From: Variovorax sp. V213
GTDB lineage: Bacteria; Pseudomonadota; Gammaproteobacteria; Burkholderiales; Burkholderiaceae_C
Assembly: GCF_041154455.1 (NCBI RefSeq)
Contig: NZ_AP028664.1
Span: 1,489,001 to 1,553,000, forward strand
Length of the DNA stretch: 64,000 bases
Reading direction: 5' to 3'
Part shown: one piece after another, positions 47,509 to 55,819 of the stretch
How the letters are laid out: each line of letters begins with the position of its first letter
How positions within the stretch are numbered: the stretch's first letter is position 1
Program-made: the position numbers and the translations under genes
Notes under the pieces: model-generated
What the model saw: the letters and a program-made list of their open reading frames with translations, nothing else
The model's database searches: none
Told to the model about the DNA's origin: nothing

Positions 47509-48414
47509 TCACTTCGCTGCAGCCTTGTCGGGCGGCGCCAGCAAGTGCTCGAGCATTCGCCGCGCGTTGAGCGGCAGATCTTCCGACGAACGCACACAGG
47601 CCATCAGCGTGCGCTCGGCCCATGCATCGCTCAGGCCGGCGCGCGCGATCTTCATCGAGCGGGCGCAGCGCACGGCCGCGGTCTGGGGCACGATGCCCAC
47701 GCCGATGCCGTGCTCGACCATGCCGCACACCGCCTCGAAGTTGCGCACGCGCACGCGGTAGGCCAGTTGCTTGCCCATGGCGCGGGCATGCTGCGTCACC
47801 AGCCGCTGCAGCGCGCTGTCTTCGGTCAGGCCGACGAATTCGCTGTCGGCCACCTCGGCCAGGTGCACGCGCCGGCGCCTGGCCAGCGCATGGCCGCGCG
47901 GCATCACGAGCACCAGGTCGTCGCGGCGGAAGGGGTGGCACTCGAGGCCTTCGGTGCCGACCGCGTCCGAGACGATGCCGATGTCGCACAGGCCCGCGCG
48001 CAGCGCCTCGACGGAGTCCGGGCTGGGGCGTTCCTCGAGGTCGACCGAGATGCGCGGATGCTGCGCAAGAAAGCGGCTCAGCACCTCGGGCAGGTGCTCG
48101 TTGAGCGCCGAGGTGCCGCACATGAAGCGCACGTGGCCCTTGAGGCCCTGGCCGTATTCCCCGAGTTCGCCGCGCATGCGTTCCATCTGCTGCAGCACGA
48201 CACGCGCATGGTGCAGCAGGGTGCGGCCGGCCTCGGTGGGGCGTACGCCCTGCGCGTGCCGCGTGAGCAGCGGGCTGCCAAGGGCGTCTTCCATGCCGCG
48301 CACGCGCTGGCTGGCCGAGGCGAGCGTCATGTGCGAGCGCTGTGCGCCGGCGGTCAGGCTCCCGGCCTCCACGACGTGGAGGAAGAGCCGCAGGTCTGTG
48401 AGATCGAATCGCAT
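47509..48414 (-). CDS. LysR family transcriptional regulator
   Basis: A 301-residue LTTR with the N-terminal HTH (L-T-D-L-R-L-F-L-H-V-V-E-A-G-S-L-T-A-G-A) and a substrate-binding domain. The start at 48414 is the conserved family start M-R-F-D-L-T-D. It diverges from a TauE/SafE-type exporter gene 102 bases away, a very common pairing in Burkholderiales where the regulator controls the exporter. The ligand is unknown. Confidence 0.93.
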   Translation of the reverse strand: MRFDLTDLRLFLHVVEAGSLTAGAQRSHMTLASASQRVRGMEDALGSPLLTRHAQGVRPTEAGRTLLHHARVVLQQMERMRGELGEYGQGLKGHVRFMCGTSALNEHLPEVLSRFLAQHPRISVDLEERPSPDSVEALRAGLCDIGIVSDAVGTEGLECHPFRRDDLVLVMPRGHALARRRRVHLAEVADSEFVGLTEDSALQRLVTQHARAMGKQLAYRVRVRNFEAVCGMVEHGIGVGIVPQTAAVRCARSMKIARAGLSDAWAERTLMACVRSSEDLPLNARRMLEHLLAPPDKAAAK

Positions 48415-48516
48415 GATGAGGCCGCAAGGTAGCACGGGAGCCTCAGCCTGTGCCTGAGGCCGGCTGCGCGAATGCCGCATTTCCAGGCGTCGCAGAGGCC
48501 GGCAGACTGCGCCGCA

Positions 48517-49275
48517 ATGACGATCTCGAACGAACTGGCAACAGGCCACTGGGCCGCCGCCGCCGCGGTATTTCTCCTGGCCGGGGTGATCAAGGGCGTG
48601 GTCGGGCTCGGGCTGCCGACGGTGTCGATGGCGCTGCTCGCGCTGTGGATGCCGCCGGTGCGCGCGGCCGCATTGTTGATCGCACCCTCGCTGGTCACCA
48701 ACCTGTGGCAGACCGGGCCGCGTGCGACCTTCCGGCCGGTGCTACGGCGTATCGGCGGCATGCAGGCGGGCATCGTGGTGGGCACCCTGGGCGGCGCGCT
48801 GTGGCTCGGGGTGCCGGCTGGCGCCTGGGCTTCGGTGGCGCTCGGTACGGCGCTGGTGGCCTATGCGCTCTGGGGGCTCACGGGGCGCCAGCTGCATGTG
48901 CCTGCGGCGCACGAGTGCTGGCTGGGGCCGCTGGTGGGCGCCGCAACGGGTTTGGTGACGGCCGTGACCGGCGTGTTCGTGGTGCCGGCCGTGCCTTATC
49001 TGCAGGCCCTGGGTTTCCAGCGCGATGCGCTGATCCAGGCGATGGGCATTTCGTTCACCACCTCGACCGTGGTGCTGGCCATCGGGCTGGCCGGCAATGG
49101 CAGCTATCCCGCTTCGGCGGTCGGTGGGTCGGCGGCGATGCTGGCGCCGGCCCTCGGCGGCATGGCACTGGGGACGTGGCTGCGCAAGCGGTTGTCGGTG
49201 GCGGTGTTCCGGCGCTGCTTTCTGGTCGGGCTGGCGCTCCTGGGGTTCTACATGGTGGCGCATGCGCTGGCGTGA
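48517..49275 (+). CDS. TauE/SafE family (TSUP) membrane transporter
   Basis: A 252-residue protein with about eight hydrophobic helices in two repeats. The early G-V-I-K-G-V-V-G-L-G-L-P-T and the second-half G-L-V-T-A-V-T-G-V-F-V-V-P are the twin TSUP signatures. The family moves sulfite, sulfoacetate or related anions. The ATG at 48517 lacks a good Shine-Dalgarno; an upstream frame opens at 48472. Divergent LysR is the likely regulator. Confidence 0.92.
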   Translation: MTISNELATGHWAAAAAVFLLAGVIKGVVGLGLPTVSMALLALWMPPVRAAALLIAPSLVTNLWQTGPRATFRPVLRRIGGMQAGIVVGTLGGALWLGVPAGAWASVALGTALVAYALWGLTGRQLHVPAAHECWLGPLVGAATGLVTAVTGVFVVPAVPYLQALGFQRDALIQAMGISFTTSTVVLAIGLAGNGSYPASAVGGSAAMLAPALGGMALGTWLRKRLSVAVFRRCFLVGLALLGFYMVAHALA

Positions 49276-49293
49276 GCCCGAACGCGGGGAACC

Positions 49294-49764
49294 TCAAGCG
49301 GCGAGCAGGGCTGCGCGAACGCGCTCGATGGTTTGCCGATAAGGCAGGGCGAAGTTCTCGATGCCGTCGTCGGGCCCGAGCCAGCTGAACGAGAACACCA
49401 GGCCGTCTTCCTCGGGGCTGCCCATGGCCACGTGCTCGAAGGTTTCGGGCAGCGGGCCGTCGGCGCGCATCAGGAACAGATGCCACAGCTGGGGGTGGCG
49501 CACCGTATTGCCTTCGGCGCCGGCCTCGCAGTCGCGCTGCAGGGTGCCGAGCGGCTGCAGTTCGCCGACGTGGTCGATGCCCGATTCCTCGAGCAGCTCG
49601 CGGCGCACCGCCACCTCGGGTGACTCGCCGGGCTCGATGGTGCCCTTGGGCAGCTGCATGTTCCCGTCGCCGGGATGGCGGAACACCAGCAGCCGGCCAC
49701 GGGCATCGACCAGGCAGGCGCAGGCCTTCGGGATCGCGGTGGGGCGGGCGCCGCCGGCGTGCAT
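49294..49764 (-). CDS. NUDIX hydrolase
   Basis: A 156-residue hydrolase of nucleoside-diphosphate derivatives. The Nudix box runs from G-T-I-E-P-G-E-S through R-R-E-L-L-E-E-S-G-I at about residues 41-63, matching the consensus G-x5-E-x7-R-E-U-x-E-E-x-G-U with all metal-binding glutamates present. Substrate is not predictable from sequence. Its start overlaps the yqeY stop by one base (TGATG), so it is translated from the yqeY transcript. Confidence 0.92.
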   Translation of the reverse strand: MHAGGARPTAIPKACACLVDARGRLLVFRHPGDGNMQLPKGTIEPGESPEVAVRRELLEESGIDHVGELQPLGTLQRDCEAGAEGNTVRHPQLWHLFLMRADGPLPETFEHVAMGSPEEDGLVFSFSWLGPDDGIENFALPYRQTIERVRAALLAA

Positions 49765-50213
49765 CAGGCGCTTGCGAGGGCTGCCTTGACCGCCGCGCTC
49801 ACCTGGCCCATGTCGGCCTTGCCCGCGAGGCGGGTCTTGACGGCGCCCATCACCTTGCCCATGTCGCCAGGGCCCTTCGCGCCCAGCTCGGCCACGATGG
49901 CCTTCACCTCGACAGCGACTTCGTCGGCGCTCATGCGCTGCGGCAGGTAGACCTCGAGCACCTTGATTTCGGCCGATTCCTTGTCGGCCAGGTCGGCGCG
50001 GCCGCCGGTCGTGAACGCCGCGATGGAGTCCTTGCGCTGCTTGACCATCTTGTCGACGATGGCAACGACCATGGCGTCGTCGAGCTCCACGCGCTCGTCG
50101 ACTTCCTTCTGCTTCAGGGCGGCCAGCAGCAGGCGGATGGTGCCGAGGCGCTCCGAGTCCTTGGCGCGCATCGCGGTCTTCATGTCTTCGGTGATTTGTT
50201 CCTTGAGGCTCAT
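49764..50213 (-). CDS. yqeY: GatB/YqeY domain-containing protein
   Basis: A 149-residue soluble protein of the YqeY family, related to the tail domain of the GatB amidotransferase subunit. The function of stand-alone YqeY is not settled, though a link to tRNA-dependent amidation is assumed. The motif M-S-L-K-E-Q-I-T-E-D-M-K-T-A-M-R at the start and D-M-G-K-V-M-G near the end are typical. It follows rpsU, the usual betaproteobacterial neighbour, but a terminator hairpin lies between them. Confidence 0.92.
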   Translation of the reverse strand: MSLKEQITEDMKTAMRAKDSERLGTIRLLLAALKQKEVDERVELDDAMVVAIVDKMVKQRKDSIAAFTTGGRADLADKESAEIKVLEVYLPQRMSADEVAVEVKAIVAELGAKGPGDMGKVMGAVKTRLAGKADMGQVSAAVKAALASA

Positions 50214-50230
50214 GCTCGGGGCTCCTGGTT

Positions 50231-50271
50231 CGGGAAAAACAAAAGCCGCGGCAGGTTTCCCTGGCGCGGCT
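50231..50271 (-). terminator. rho-independent terminator downstream of rpsU
   Basis: AGCCGCG (50244-50250) pairs with CGCGGCT (50265-50271); after one G/G mismatch the stem continues with four more pairs around a four-base loop. On the minus strand it is followed by TTTTGTTTTT (50231-50243 region). It should end most rpsU transcripts before yqeY. Confidence 0.85.
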
Positions 50272-50336
50272 GAGGCAGCAATCGGATCGCTGGGCCGACT
50301 TGCGTCAAAGGCCGGCGATCCTGTTGCCAACGGGCA

Positions 50337-50549
50337 TCAGTACAGCTTCTTGGGGAGCTGCATGCTGCGCACGCGCTTGTAGTGGCGCTTGACGGCGGCT
50401 GCCTTCTTGCGCTTGCGCTCGGCGGTCGGCTTTTCGTAGAACTCGCGGGCGCGCAGGTCGGTCAGCAGGCCGAGCTTTTCGATGGTGCGCTTGAAGCGGC
50501 GCAGGGCGACGTCGAAAGGCTCGTTTTCTTTAACGCGGATGGTGGTCAT
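50337..50549 (-). CDS. rpsU: 30S ribosomal protein S21
   Basis: A 70-residue basic protein matching S21 along its full length: [12 protein letters not shown], then R-R-F-K-R-T-I-E-K and the basic tail [11 protein letters not shown]21 helps initiation at native mRNAs. It is transcribed with its own promoter; a TATAAT at 50659-50664 lies about 110 bases upstream. A long structured leader separates the two. Confidence 0.97.
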
Positions 50550-50664
50550 TGATGAATCGTTGAACTGAATTTGGCTCGGGGAGATCGAGGCCCCAAGCCG
50601 GGGTTCCTCAACTGAAAAATTTTTGCGGCCGTTGAGGGAAGGCCAAAGTTAGCCCGCGATTATA
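50550..50664 (-). promoter_or_regulatory. rpsU promoter -10 and structured leader
   Basis: On the minus strand TATAAT (50664-50659) is a perfect -10 that overlaps the stop codon of the flavoprotein gene. The leader then has two hairpins: CCTCAAC/GTTGAGG (50606-50612 with 50631-50637), whose loop contains AAAAATTTTT, and a CCCC/GGGG stem near 50590-50603. Such a leader could serve autoregulation by S21, but that is a guess. Confidence 0.5.
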
Positions 50665-51898
50665 GCGCGGTTGCGCACGCATGTGCGCTCGCCCAAGCCC
50701 ATTGGAAGTTGTATCCGCCCAACCAACCTGTCACGTCGACCACTTCGCCGATGAAATACAGGCCCGGCTGCCTGGATTCCATGGTCTGGGAGGACAGATC
50801 GCGGGTGTCGATGCCGCCGGCGGTGACTTCAGCTTTTTTATAGCCCTCGGTGCCGCTGGGGGTGATCTGCCAGCGGGCGATGCGCTCGGCCAGGGCGGCC
50901 AGGGCCTTGTCGGCGGCCTCGTTGACGGGGCGCTGGAGGGCCGGATCCTGCCCCACCCAGGCGTCCGCCAGCCGGGAGGGCACCAGCATGGCCAGTTCGT
51001 TGGCGATGCGCTTCTTCGAGCGGAGCTTGGCGTCGCCCAGGGCCTCGGCCACGTCCACGCCGGGCGCGAAGTCGAGCGTGAGCGGGGTGCCGGGTTTCCA
51101 ATAGCTCGAAATCTGCAGCACGGCCGGGCCCGAAAGGCCGCGGTGAGTGAACAGCAGGTCTTCGAGGAAGGCCATTTTTTCCTTCTTGGCGCCGGTTTCG
51201 ATGCGCACCGGCAGCGCCAGCCCGGCCAGTTCGGCATACGGAGACCAGGCTTCGCCGCCGAAGGTCAGCGGCACCAGCGCCGGGCGGGGCGGGACGACGC
51301 GCAGGCCGAACTGCTCGGCCAGGCGGTAGCCGAAATCGCTGGCGCCGATCTGCGGGATCGACAGGCCGCCCGTGGCGACCACGAGCTTGGGCGTTTCGAT
51401 CAGGCCCTTGCTGCTATCGATCTGGTAGCTGCCTGCGCCCGTCCCGTCATCGCCAGACGCGCAAAACACGATCTTTCCGAGCTTGCACGGCTGCCAGCGC
51501 GTGACGCTGCCCGCGTCGCATTCCGCCAGCAGCATGTCGATGATCTGCTGCGAGGAGCCGTCGCAGAACAGCTGCCCCTTGTGCTTCTCGTGAAAGGCAA
51601 TGCCGTGCTTCTGCACCAGCTCGATGAACTGCTGCGGCGCATAGCGCGACAGCGCCGAGCGGCAGAAATTCGGGTTCTCGCCGATGAAGTGGCGCTGCGG
51701 TGCGCGCACGTCCAGGTCACGGTTGGTGAAGTTGGCGCGGCCGCCACCCGAGATGCGGATCTTTTCCGCCACCTTCTCGCTGTGGTCGACCAGCAGCACC
51801 TTCAACCCGCGCTGCCCGGACAGCGCCGCGCAGAACAGGCCCGCGGCCCCGGCGCCGACCACGACGACGTCGAAACGGATTGAAGAGGAATTGCTCAA
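50660..51898 (-). CDS. FAD-dependent oxidoreductase, HI0933/YhiN family flavoprotein
   Basis: A 412-residue flavoprotein. The N-terminal F-D-V-V-V-V-G-A-G-A-A-G-L-F is the FAD-binding Rossmann loop; I-S-G-G-G-R-A-N-F-T-N and the final G-G-Y-N-F-Q-W-A-W-A-S-A are signatures of the HI0933 family. The reaction is unknown. There is no ATG at the expected place; I use the TTG at 51898, six bases after the stop of the upstream lipoprotein gene, since the protein sequence becomes family-like just there. The rpsU promoter overlaps its end. Confidence 0.88.
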   Translation of the reverse strand: MSNSSSIRFDVVVVGAGAAGLFCAALSGQRGLKVLLVDHSEKVAEKIRISGGGRANFTNRDLDVRAPQRHFIGENPNFCRSALSRYAPQQFIELVQKHGIAFHEKHKGQLFCDGSSQQIIDMLLAECDAGSVTRWQPCKLGKIVFCASGDDGTGAGSYQIDSSKGLIETPKLVVATGGLSIPQIGASDFGYRLAEQFGLRVVPPRPALVPLTFGGEAWSPYAELAGLALPVRIETGAKKEKMAFLEDLLFTHRGLSGPAVLQISSYWKPGTPLTLDFAPGVDVAEALGDAKLRSKKRIANELAMLVPSRLADAWVGQDPALQRPVNEAADKALAALAERIARWQITPSGTEGYKKAEVTAGGIDTRDLSSQTMESRQPGLYFIGEVVDVTGWLGGYNFQWAWASAHACATAL

Positions 51899-51903
51899 GG
51901 CGT

Positions 51904-52689
51904 TCAGGGGCCGTCCGCGGCGAGCAGCGGCGGCGGGTTGTACTTGAGGTGGCCCACGTAGCGCAGCGGCTGCGTGGCGGCAATCGAGGGCACGTCGCCC
52001 TCGCGCATGTGCAGCAGGTCGGCCGGGCTCACCCAGCGCGGGTCGGCGTCGGTGATCGGCAGGCCGGCGCGCCGGTAGGCCTCGAGCACGAATTGCGAGC
52101 AGAAGAACTGGTCGTCGCGGCTCGCGCCCAGTTGCACCATGGCCATGCCGCTGATGCAGTAGTGGCTGACGGCCGAGGGAATCAGCGGCAACTCGCACAG
52201 GCGCCGGTTCAGCACGAAAGGCGCATTCAGCAGCACGCCCGTGGTGTTGTAGCGGATGCCCACCTGCGTGTTGGCCCAGGTGCGGAGTTTCTGGGCGCCC
52301 GCGGCATCGAGCCCGGGCACGCGAAAGGCCACCACCATCTGTTCTTCGTCCACCACGTCGGCCAGCGGACGCGCGCGCACGCCGCTGCCCACCGCCTCGG
52401 CGATCAGGCCGTCGCCCAGGTAGAGCACGGCGTGGCTCACGGGCGAGAAGGTGCCCAGCCGGATGCCGAAGGAATTGACCGTGGCAATGGAGGTCAGCAG
52501 GATGTCACCGGGCTGCAGCGCATCGGCAGCGATCAGTTCGCCGCCGTTGCCGGGGGCGATGACCGAGCTCTGCACGCGCAGGCGCAGGCCCGCGTCTTTC
52601 GACGGCAGTTCGACGCGGGTGGCGCAGGCCGACAGCAGCAACAGTGCGGCAGCGCCGAGCGCCGCCGCGCGGAGATGGCGCCCCATCAT
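51904..52689 (-). CDS. YiiX-like NlpC/P60-superfamily lipoprotein
   Basis: A 261-residue lipoprotein with lipobox L-S-A-C near residue 21. The mature part resembles the permuted papain-like YiiX/YebB group: the catalytic-type His lies in S-P-V-S-H-A-V-L-Y-L-G-D-G and the Cys in F-F-C-S-Q-F-V-L-E-A-Y, in that (permuted) order. Such enzymes are thought to be amidases or peptidases acting on cell-wall or lipid substrates. Its ATG overlaps the stop of the upstream hydroxylase gene by four bases, and the flavoprotein follows directly. Confidence 0.82.
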   Translation of the reverse strand: MMGRHLRAAALGAAALLLLSACATRVELPSKDAGLRLRVQSSVIAPGNGGELIAADALQPGDILLTSIATVNSFGIRLGTFSPVSHAVLYLGDGLIAEAVGSGVRARPLADVVDEEQMVVAFRVPGLDAAGAQKLRTWANTQVGIRYNTTGVLLNAPFVLNRRLCELPLIPSAVSHYCISGMAMVQLGASRDDQFFCSQFVLEAYRRAGLPITDADPRWVSPADLLHMREGDVPSIAATQPLRYVGHLKYNPPPLLAADGP

Positions 52690-53816
52690 CCTTTCCAGAC
52701 GAAAGGGAATTTCAACTGCTTGAAGAAGCCGTTGGGCACGTAGTCGCCGAGCACGCCGTACTTCTCGGGCCAGAGCTTGGTGCTCTTCACCGCGGTGCCG
52801 AAGAGATAGTCGAGAAAGGCGTAGTGCGCCGAATAGTTCTTGTCGAGCGCCTCCACGTCCTGGCTGTGGTGCCAGTGGTGGAAGTTGGGCGTGACGATGA
52901 TGTAGCGCAGCGGCCCGAGCCGGACGCTCACGTTGCAGTGGTTGAACACCGCCTGAAAACCCACCACCACGATGTACGCGTCGATGACTTCCTTCGAGAA
53001 GCCCAGCACGTAGATCGGCGCCAGCACCAGCGTGCGCGTGATCAGCAGCTCGAGGATGTGCTGGCGAGAGCCGGCCATCCAGTCCATGCTCTTCACGCTG
53101 TGGTGCACGGCGTGCAGGCGCCAAAGCACCGGCACCTCGTGGTAGGCGCGGTGGGTCCAGTACTGCACCAGGTCGGCCACCAGGATGATCAGCAGCAGCC
53201 CGGCCCAGAACGGCAGGTTGCCCACCCAGCCGCGAATGCCGTCGTTGGCCGCCCAGCCGAAGAACTTGTGCACCATCAGGTTGGTGGCCAGCAGCACGAA
53301 GCCCACGATCATGTGGTTCACCACGAAGTGGTGGAAGTCGGTCTGCCATTCGGCGCGGAAAACCGGCTGGTCCTTGCGCAGCGCGAACAGCTTCTCGATG
53401 AAGATGAAGATCAGCGACGAGCCCAGCAGGTCGAGAATGAACCAGTCCAGGCCGATGTAGGGCGTGTTGTCGGCAAAGTCGTTCACCGGCACCTTGTGTC
53501 CGCCCAGCAGCGCCGCAGCCGCCACCAGCAGGAACGCGGCCGATGACAGCCAGCGCGAGCGGTTGAAGATGATGTTCACCAGCGCCAGCCCGCCCGAGAC
53601 GACCATGGCCGCCAGCAGGATGAAGCGCATCACGTCGACGTTGTAGCTCTTGCGCAACTCGGGCGTCGTGAGGTACTGCGGAAAGTGGAACGCCAGCACG
53701 CCCAGGAAGCACAGGATCGCCAGGCTCAGCGCAATGGTTCCCGTGACGAGGCCCTGGCCGCGGCGCAGTTCGCCGTGGGTCTGGGTGAATTCGTTGAGTT
53801 TGTCGATGTCGAGCAT
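52686..53816 (-). CDS. sterol desaturase/fatty acid hydroxylase family membrane protein
   Basis: A 376-residue multipass protein with about seven membrane helices. The di-iron histidine clusters are visible as W-T-H-R-A-Y-H, H-A-V-H-H-S and F-H-H-W-H-H-S, the pattern of the integral-membrane fatty acid hydroxylase superfamily. Substrate is likely a lipid acyl chain or sterol-like molecule. It heads a three-gene operon with overlapping stops and starts (hydroxylase, lipoprotein, flavoprotein), which suggests a shared lipid or envelope function. Confidence 0.9.
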   Translation of the reverse strand: MLDIDKLNEFTQTHGELRRGQGLVTGTIALSLAILCFLGVLAFHFPQYLTTPELRKSYNVDVMRFILLAAMVVSGGLALVNIIFNRSRWLSSAAFLLVAAAALLGGHKVPVNDFADNTPYIGLDWFILDLLGSSLIFIFIEKLFALRKDQPVFRAEWQTDFHHFVVNHMIVGFVLLATNLMVHKFFGWAANDGIRGWVGNLPFWAGLLLIILVADLVQYWTHRAYHEVPVLWRLHAVHHSVKSMDWMAGSRQHILELLITRTLVLAPIYVLGFSKEVIDAYIVVVGFQAVFNHCNVSVRLGPLRYIIVTPNFHHWHHSQDVEALDKNYSAHYAFLDYLFGTAVKSTKLWPEKYGVLGDYVPNGFFKQLKFPFVWKG

Positions 53817-53941
53817 GCCCGCCTCTCTCTCGCTTGTGTTTTGTTGCGCGCGATTTTAGGCGGCTGTAGGAAAACTCTCACGTCGACCGAACGGGGTAGG
53901 CAGGATCCGCGGCTTTCCCGCCTCGTGCGCGGGTTGGGGCG

Positions 53942-54832
53942 TCAGCGCGGCCGAACGGCGCGGCGGCGCAGCAGCGCGGCCATGCCCAGCGCCACGGCCA
54001 TCACGAGCAGGGACACGACGGTGGTCACCGTGCCGAGCGCATAGATCGAAGGCGTCGTGACGGTCGAGGTCAGGCCCTGCAGTTCGAGGGGGAGCGTGTT
54101 GACGTCGCCGATGGCCTGCGAGGTGCGGGCAATCTCGTCCCACGACAGGGTGAAGCCGAACATGCCGATGCCGACGATCGAGGGGCCGATCAGCGGCAGC
54201 ACTACGTGCCGGAAGGTCTGCCAGGGCGTGGCCCCGAGGTCGCGCGCAGCTTCCTCGTAGGCCGGGTTGAAGCGGTTGAACACCGCGAACATGATCAGCA
54301 GGCCGAAGGGGAGCGTCCACGTCAAATGGGCGCCGAGCGCGGAGCTGAACAGGCCGAGCGCGGTGCCGTAGCCTTCGAGCAGCGTGGTGGCGTCCATGGC
54401 CGTCAGCAGGCTCTTGAGGCCGGTGTCGATGAGCCGGAACTGCAGCCCGATGCCGAGCGAAATGATGATCGACGGCATGATGAGGCTGGCCACCGTGACG
54501 AAGAACAGCGCGTTGCTGCCCGCGAGCTTCTTGCGGAACGCGAGCCCGGCCAGCACCGACAGCACCACCGTGAAGCCCATCACCACCGCGCCGAGCGCCA
54601 GCGAGCGCCGGAAGGCCGCGCCGATGTCGACGGTGCCCAGGCCTTCGGCCAGCTTGTGGAACCAGTGCAGAGAGACGCCGCGCAGCGGAAAGGTCAGGCC
54701 GCCCTCGGGGCCCTGGAAGCTCAGGATGAAGATCGTGATCATCGGGCCGTAGAGGAACAGCACGAAGAGGGCGAACACGATTGCCAGGGGCCAGAAGCCG
54801 GGGGCGCGTTGTTCTCCTATGCGTTGGCTCAT
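53942..54832 (-). CDS. ABC transporter permease, PotC-type
   Basis: A 296-residue inner-membrane permease with six helices. The EAA loop reads E-E-A-A-R-D-L-G-A-T-P-W-Q-T-F-R-H-V-V-L-P-L-I, the coupling helix contacted by the ATPase. It forms the heterodimeric channel with the preceding permease for a polyamine/putrescine-like cationic substrate. Its ATG overlaps the upstream permease stop by one base. The last gene of the four-gene importer. Confidence 0.92.
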   Translation of the reverse strand: MSQRIGEQRAPGFWPLAIVFALFVLFLYGPMITIFILSFQGPEGGLTFPLRGVSLHWFHKLAEGLGTVDIGAAFRRSLALGAVVMGFTVVLSVLAGLAFRKKLAGSNALFFVTVASLIMPSIIISLGIGLQFRLIDTGLKSLLTAMDATTLLEGYGTALGLFSSALGAHLTWTLPFGLLIMFAVFNRFNPAYEEAARDLGATPWQTFRHVVLPLIGPSIVGIGMFGFTLSWDEIARTSQAIGDVNTLPLELQGLTSTVTTPSIYALGTVTTVVSLLVMAVALGMAALLRRRAVRPR

Positions 54833-55698
54833 CAGAGCTCCTTGCGAATGTCGACGAGCCGCGTCAGCCCCCAGATGATCATCAGCACCACCGCCAGCAG
54901 GATCATCGCGTTGGCCGCGGCCAGCGGAAACTGCAGGTACGAGGTCTGCACCTGGATGATCTTGCCGATCGATGCGATCTGCTGACCGCCCATCACGCCG
55001 ATGGTGACGAAGTCGCCCATCACGATGGTGATGACGAAGATCGAGCCGATCAGGATGCCGGTGCGCGACAGTGGCACCACCACGTTCCACAGCGTCTGCC
55101 AGCCCGAGGCGCCCGCGTCGCTGGCGGCTTCGAGCAGCGAGCGGTCGATGCGCATCATGCTGTTGAAGATCGGCACGATCATGAACATCGTATAGAGGTG
55201 CACGAAGGCGAGCACCACCGAGAAATTGGAGAACAGCAGCCATTCGACCGGATGGTCGACGAGGCCGAGGCCCGCCAGCATCTGGTTGACCAGGCCGTTG
55301 CGCCCCAGGAGCGGCACCCACGAGATCATGCGGATCACGTTGGAGGTCCAGAACGGCACCGTGCACAGCACGAACAGCACCGTCTGCATGGTCGACGAGC
55401 GCACGTGGAACGCAAGAAAGTACGCCACCGAAAAGCCGATCAGCAGCGTGATGCCCCACACCAGCAGGCAGAACTTGAAGGTGCTCAGGTAGGTGTTGAG
55501 CGTGACGCACAGGTCGCCGTTGTCCGTGAGCTGAGAGCAGCCCTCGAACAGGCTCAGGTAGTTGCGCAGCGTCACCGCCGGGATCAGCTCGTATTCGTTG
55601 AAATTCCACAGGCTGACCATGGCGATCAGCGCCAGCGGAATCAGGAAGAACAGCAGGAACACCAGCGCGAACGGCGTTGCCTGCCACCACGCCTTCAC
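54832..55698 (-). CDS. ABC transporter permease, PotB-type
   Basis: A 288-residue permease (six helices) with the EAA loop E-A-A-S-D-A-G-A-S-G-W-Q-T-L-W-N-V-V-V-P-L. A GTG at 55728 opens the frame earlier, but the first ten codons from there lie in the palindromic repeat at 55705-55803, so I prefer the GTG at 55698 that begins V-K-A-W-W-Q-A-T-P-F. Which start is used is uncertain. Partner of the downstream PotC-type permease. Confidence 0.85.
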   Translation of the reverse strand: MKAWWQATPFALVFLLFFLIPLALIAMVSLWNFNEYELIPAVTLRNYLSLFEGCSQLTDNGDLCVTLNTYLSTFKFCLLVWGITLLIGFSVAYFLAFHVRSSTMQTVLFVLCTVPFWTSNVIRMISWVPLLGRNGLVNQMLAGLGLVDHPVEWLLFSNFSVVLAFVHLYTMFMIVPIFNSMMRIDRSLLEAASDAGASGWQTLWNVVVPLSRTGILIGSIFVITIVMGDFVTIGVMGGQQIASIGKIIQVQTSYLQFPLAAANAMILLAVVLMIIWGLTRLVDIRKEL

Positions 55699-55704
55699 CG
55701 TCAA

Positions 55705-55803
55705 AGCTCGCCCCCAGTCTTCGCGCACTTCGTGTCGCTACGCCAACCCCCTACCGGGGGCAACACCAGCGGCCCGGCAAAGCCGGTTCCGCGGTGTTTC
55801 GCG
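55705..55803. repeat. palindromic interspersed repeat inside the ABC importer operon
   Basis: Contains nested dyads: CCCCC-TACC-GGGGG, CCGGC-AAA-GCCGG, and an outer CACCAGCGG/CCGCGGTG pairing. From memory, sequences of this form (ending in GGCCCGGCAAAGCCGGTTCC GCGGTG) recur many times in Variovorax/Acidovorax-type genomes. It separates the substrate-binding protein gene from the permeases and could protect or attenuate the mRNA there. Confidence 0.7.
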
Positions 55804-55819
55804 AAAGGGGCTCGCATGA

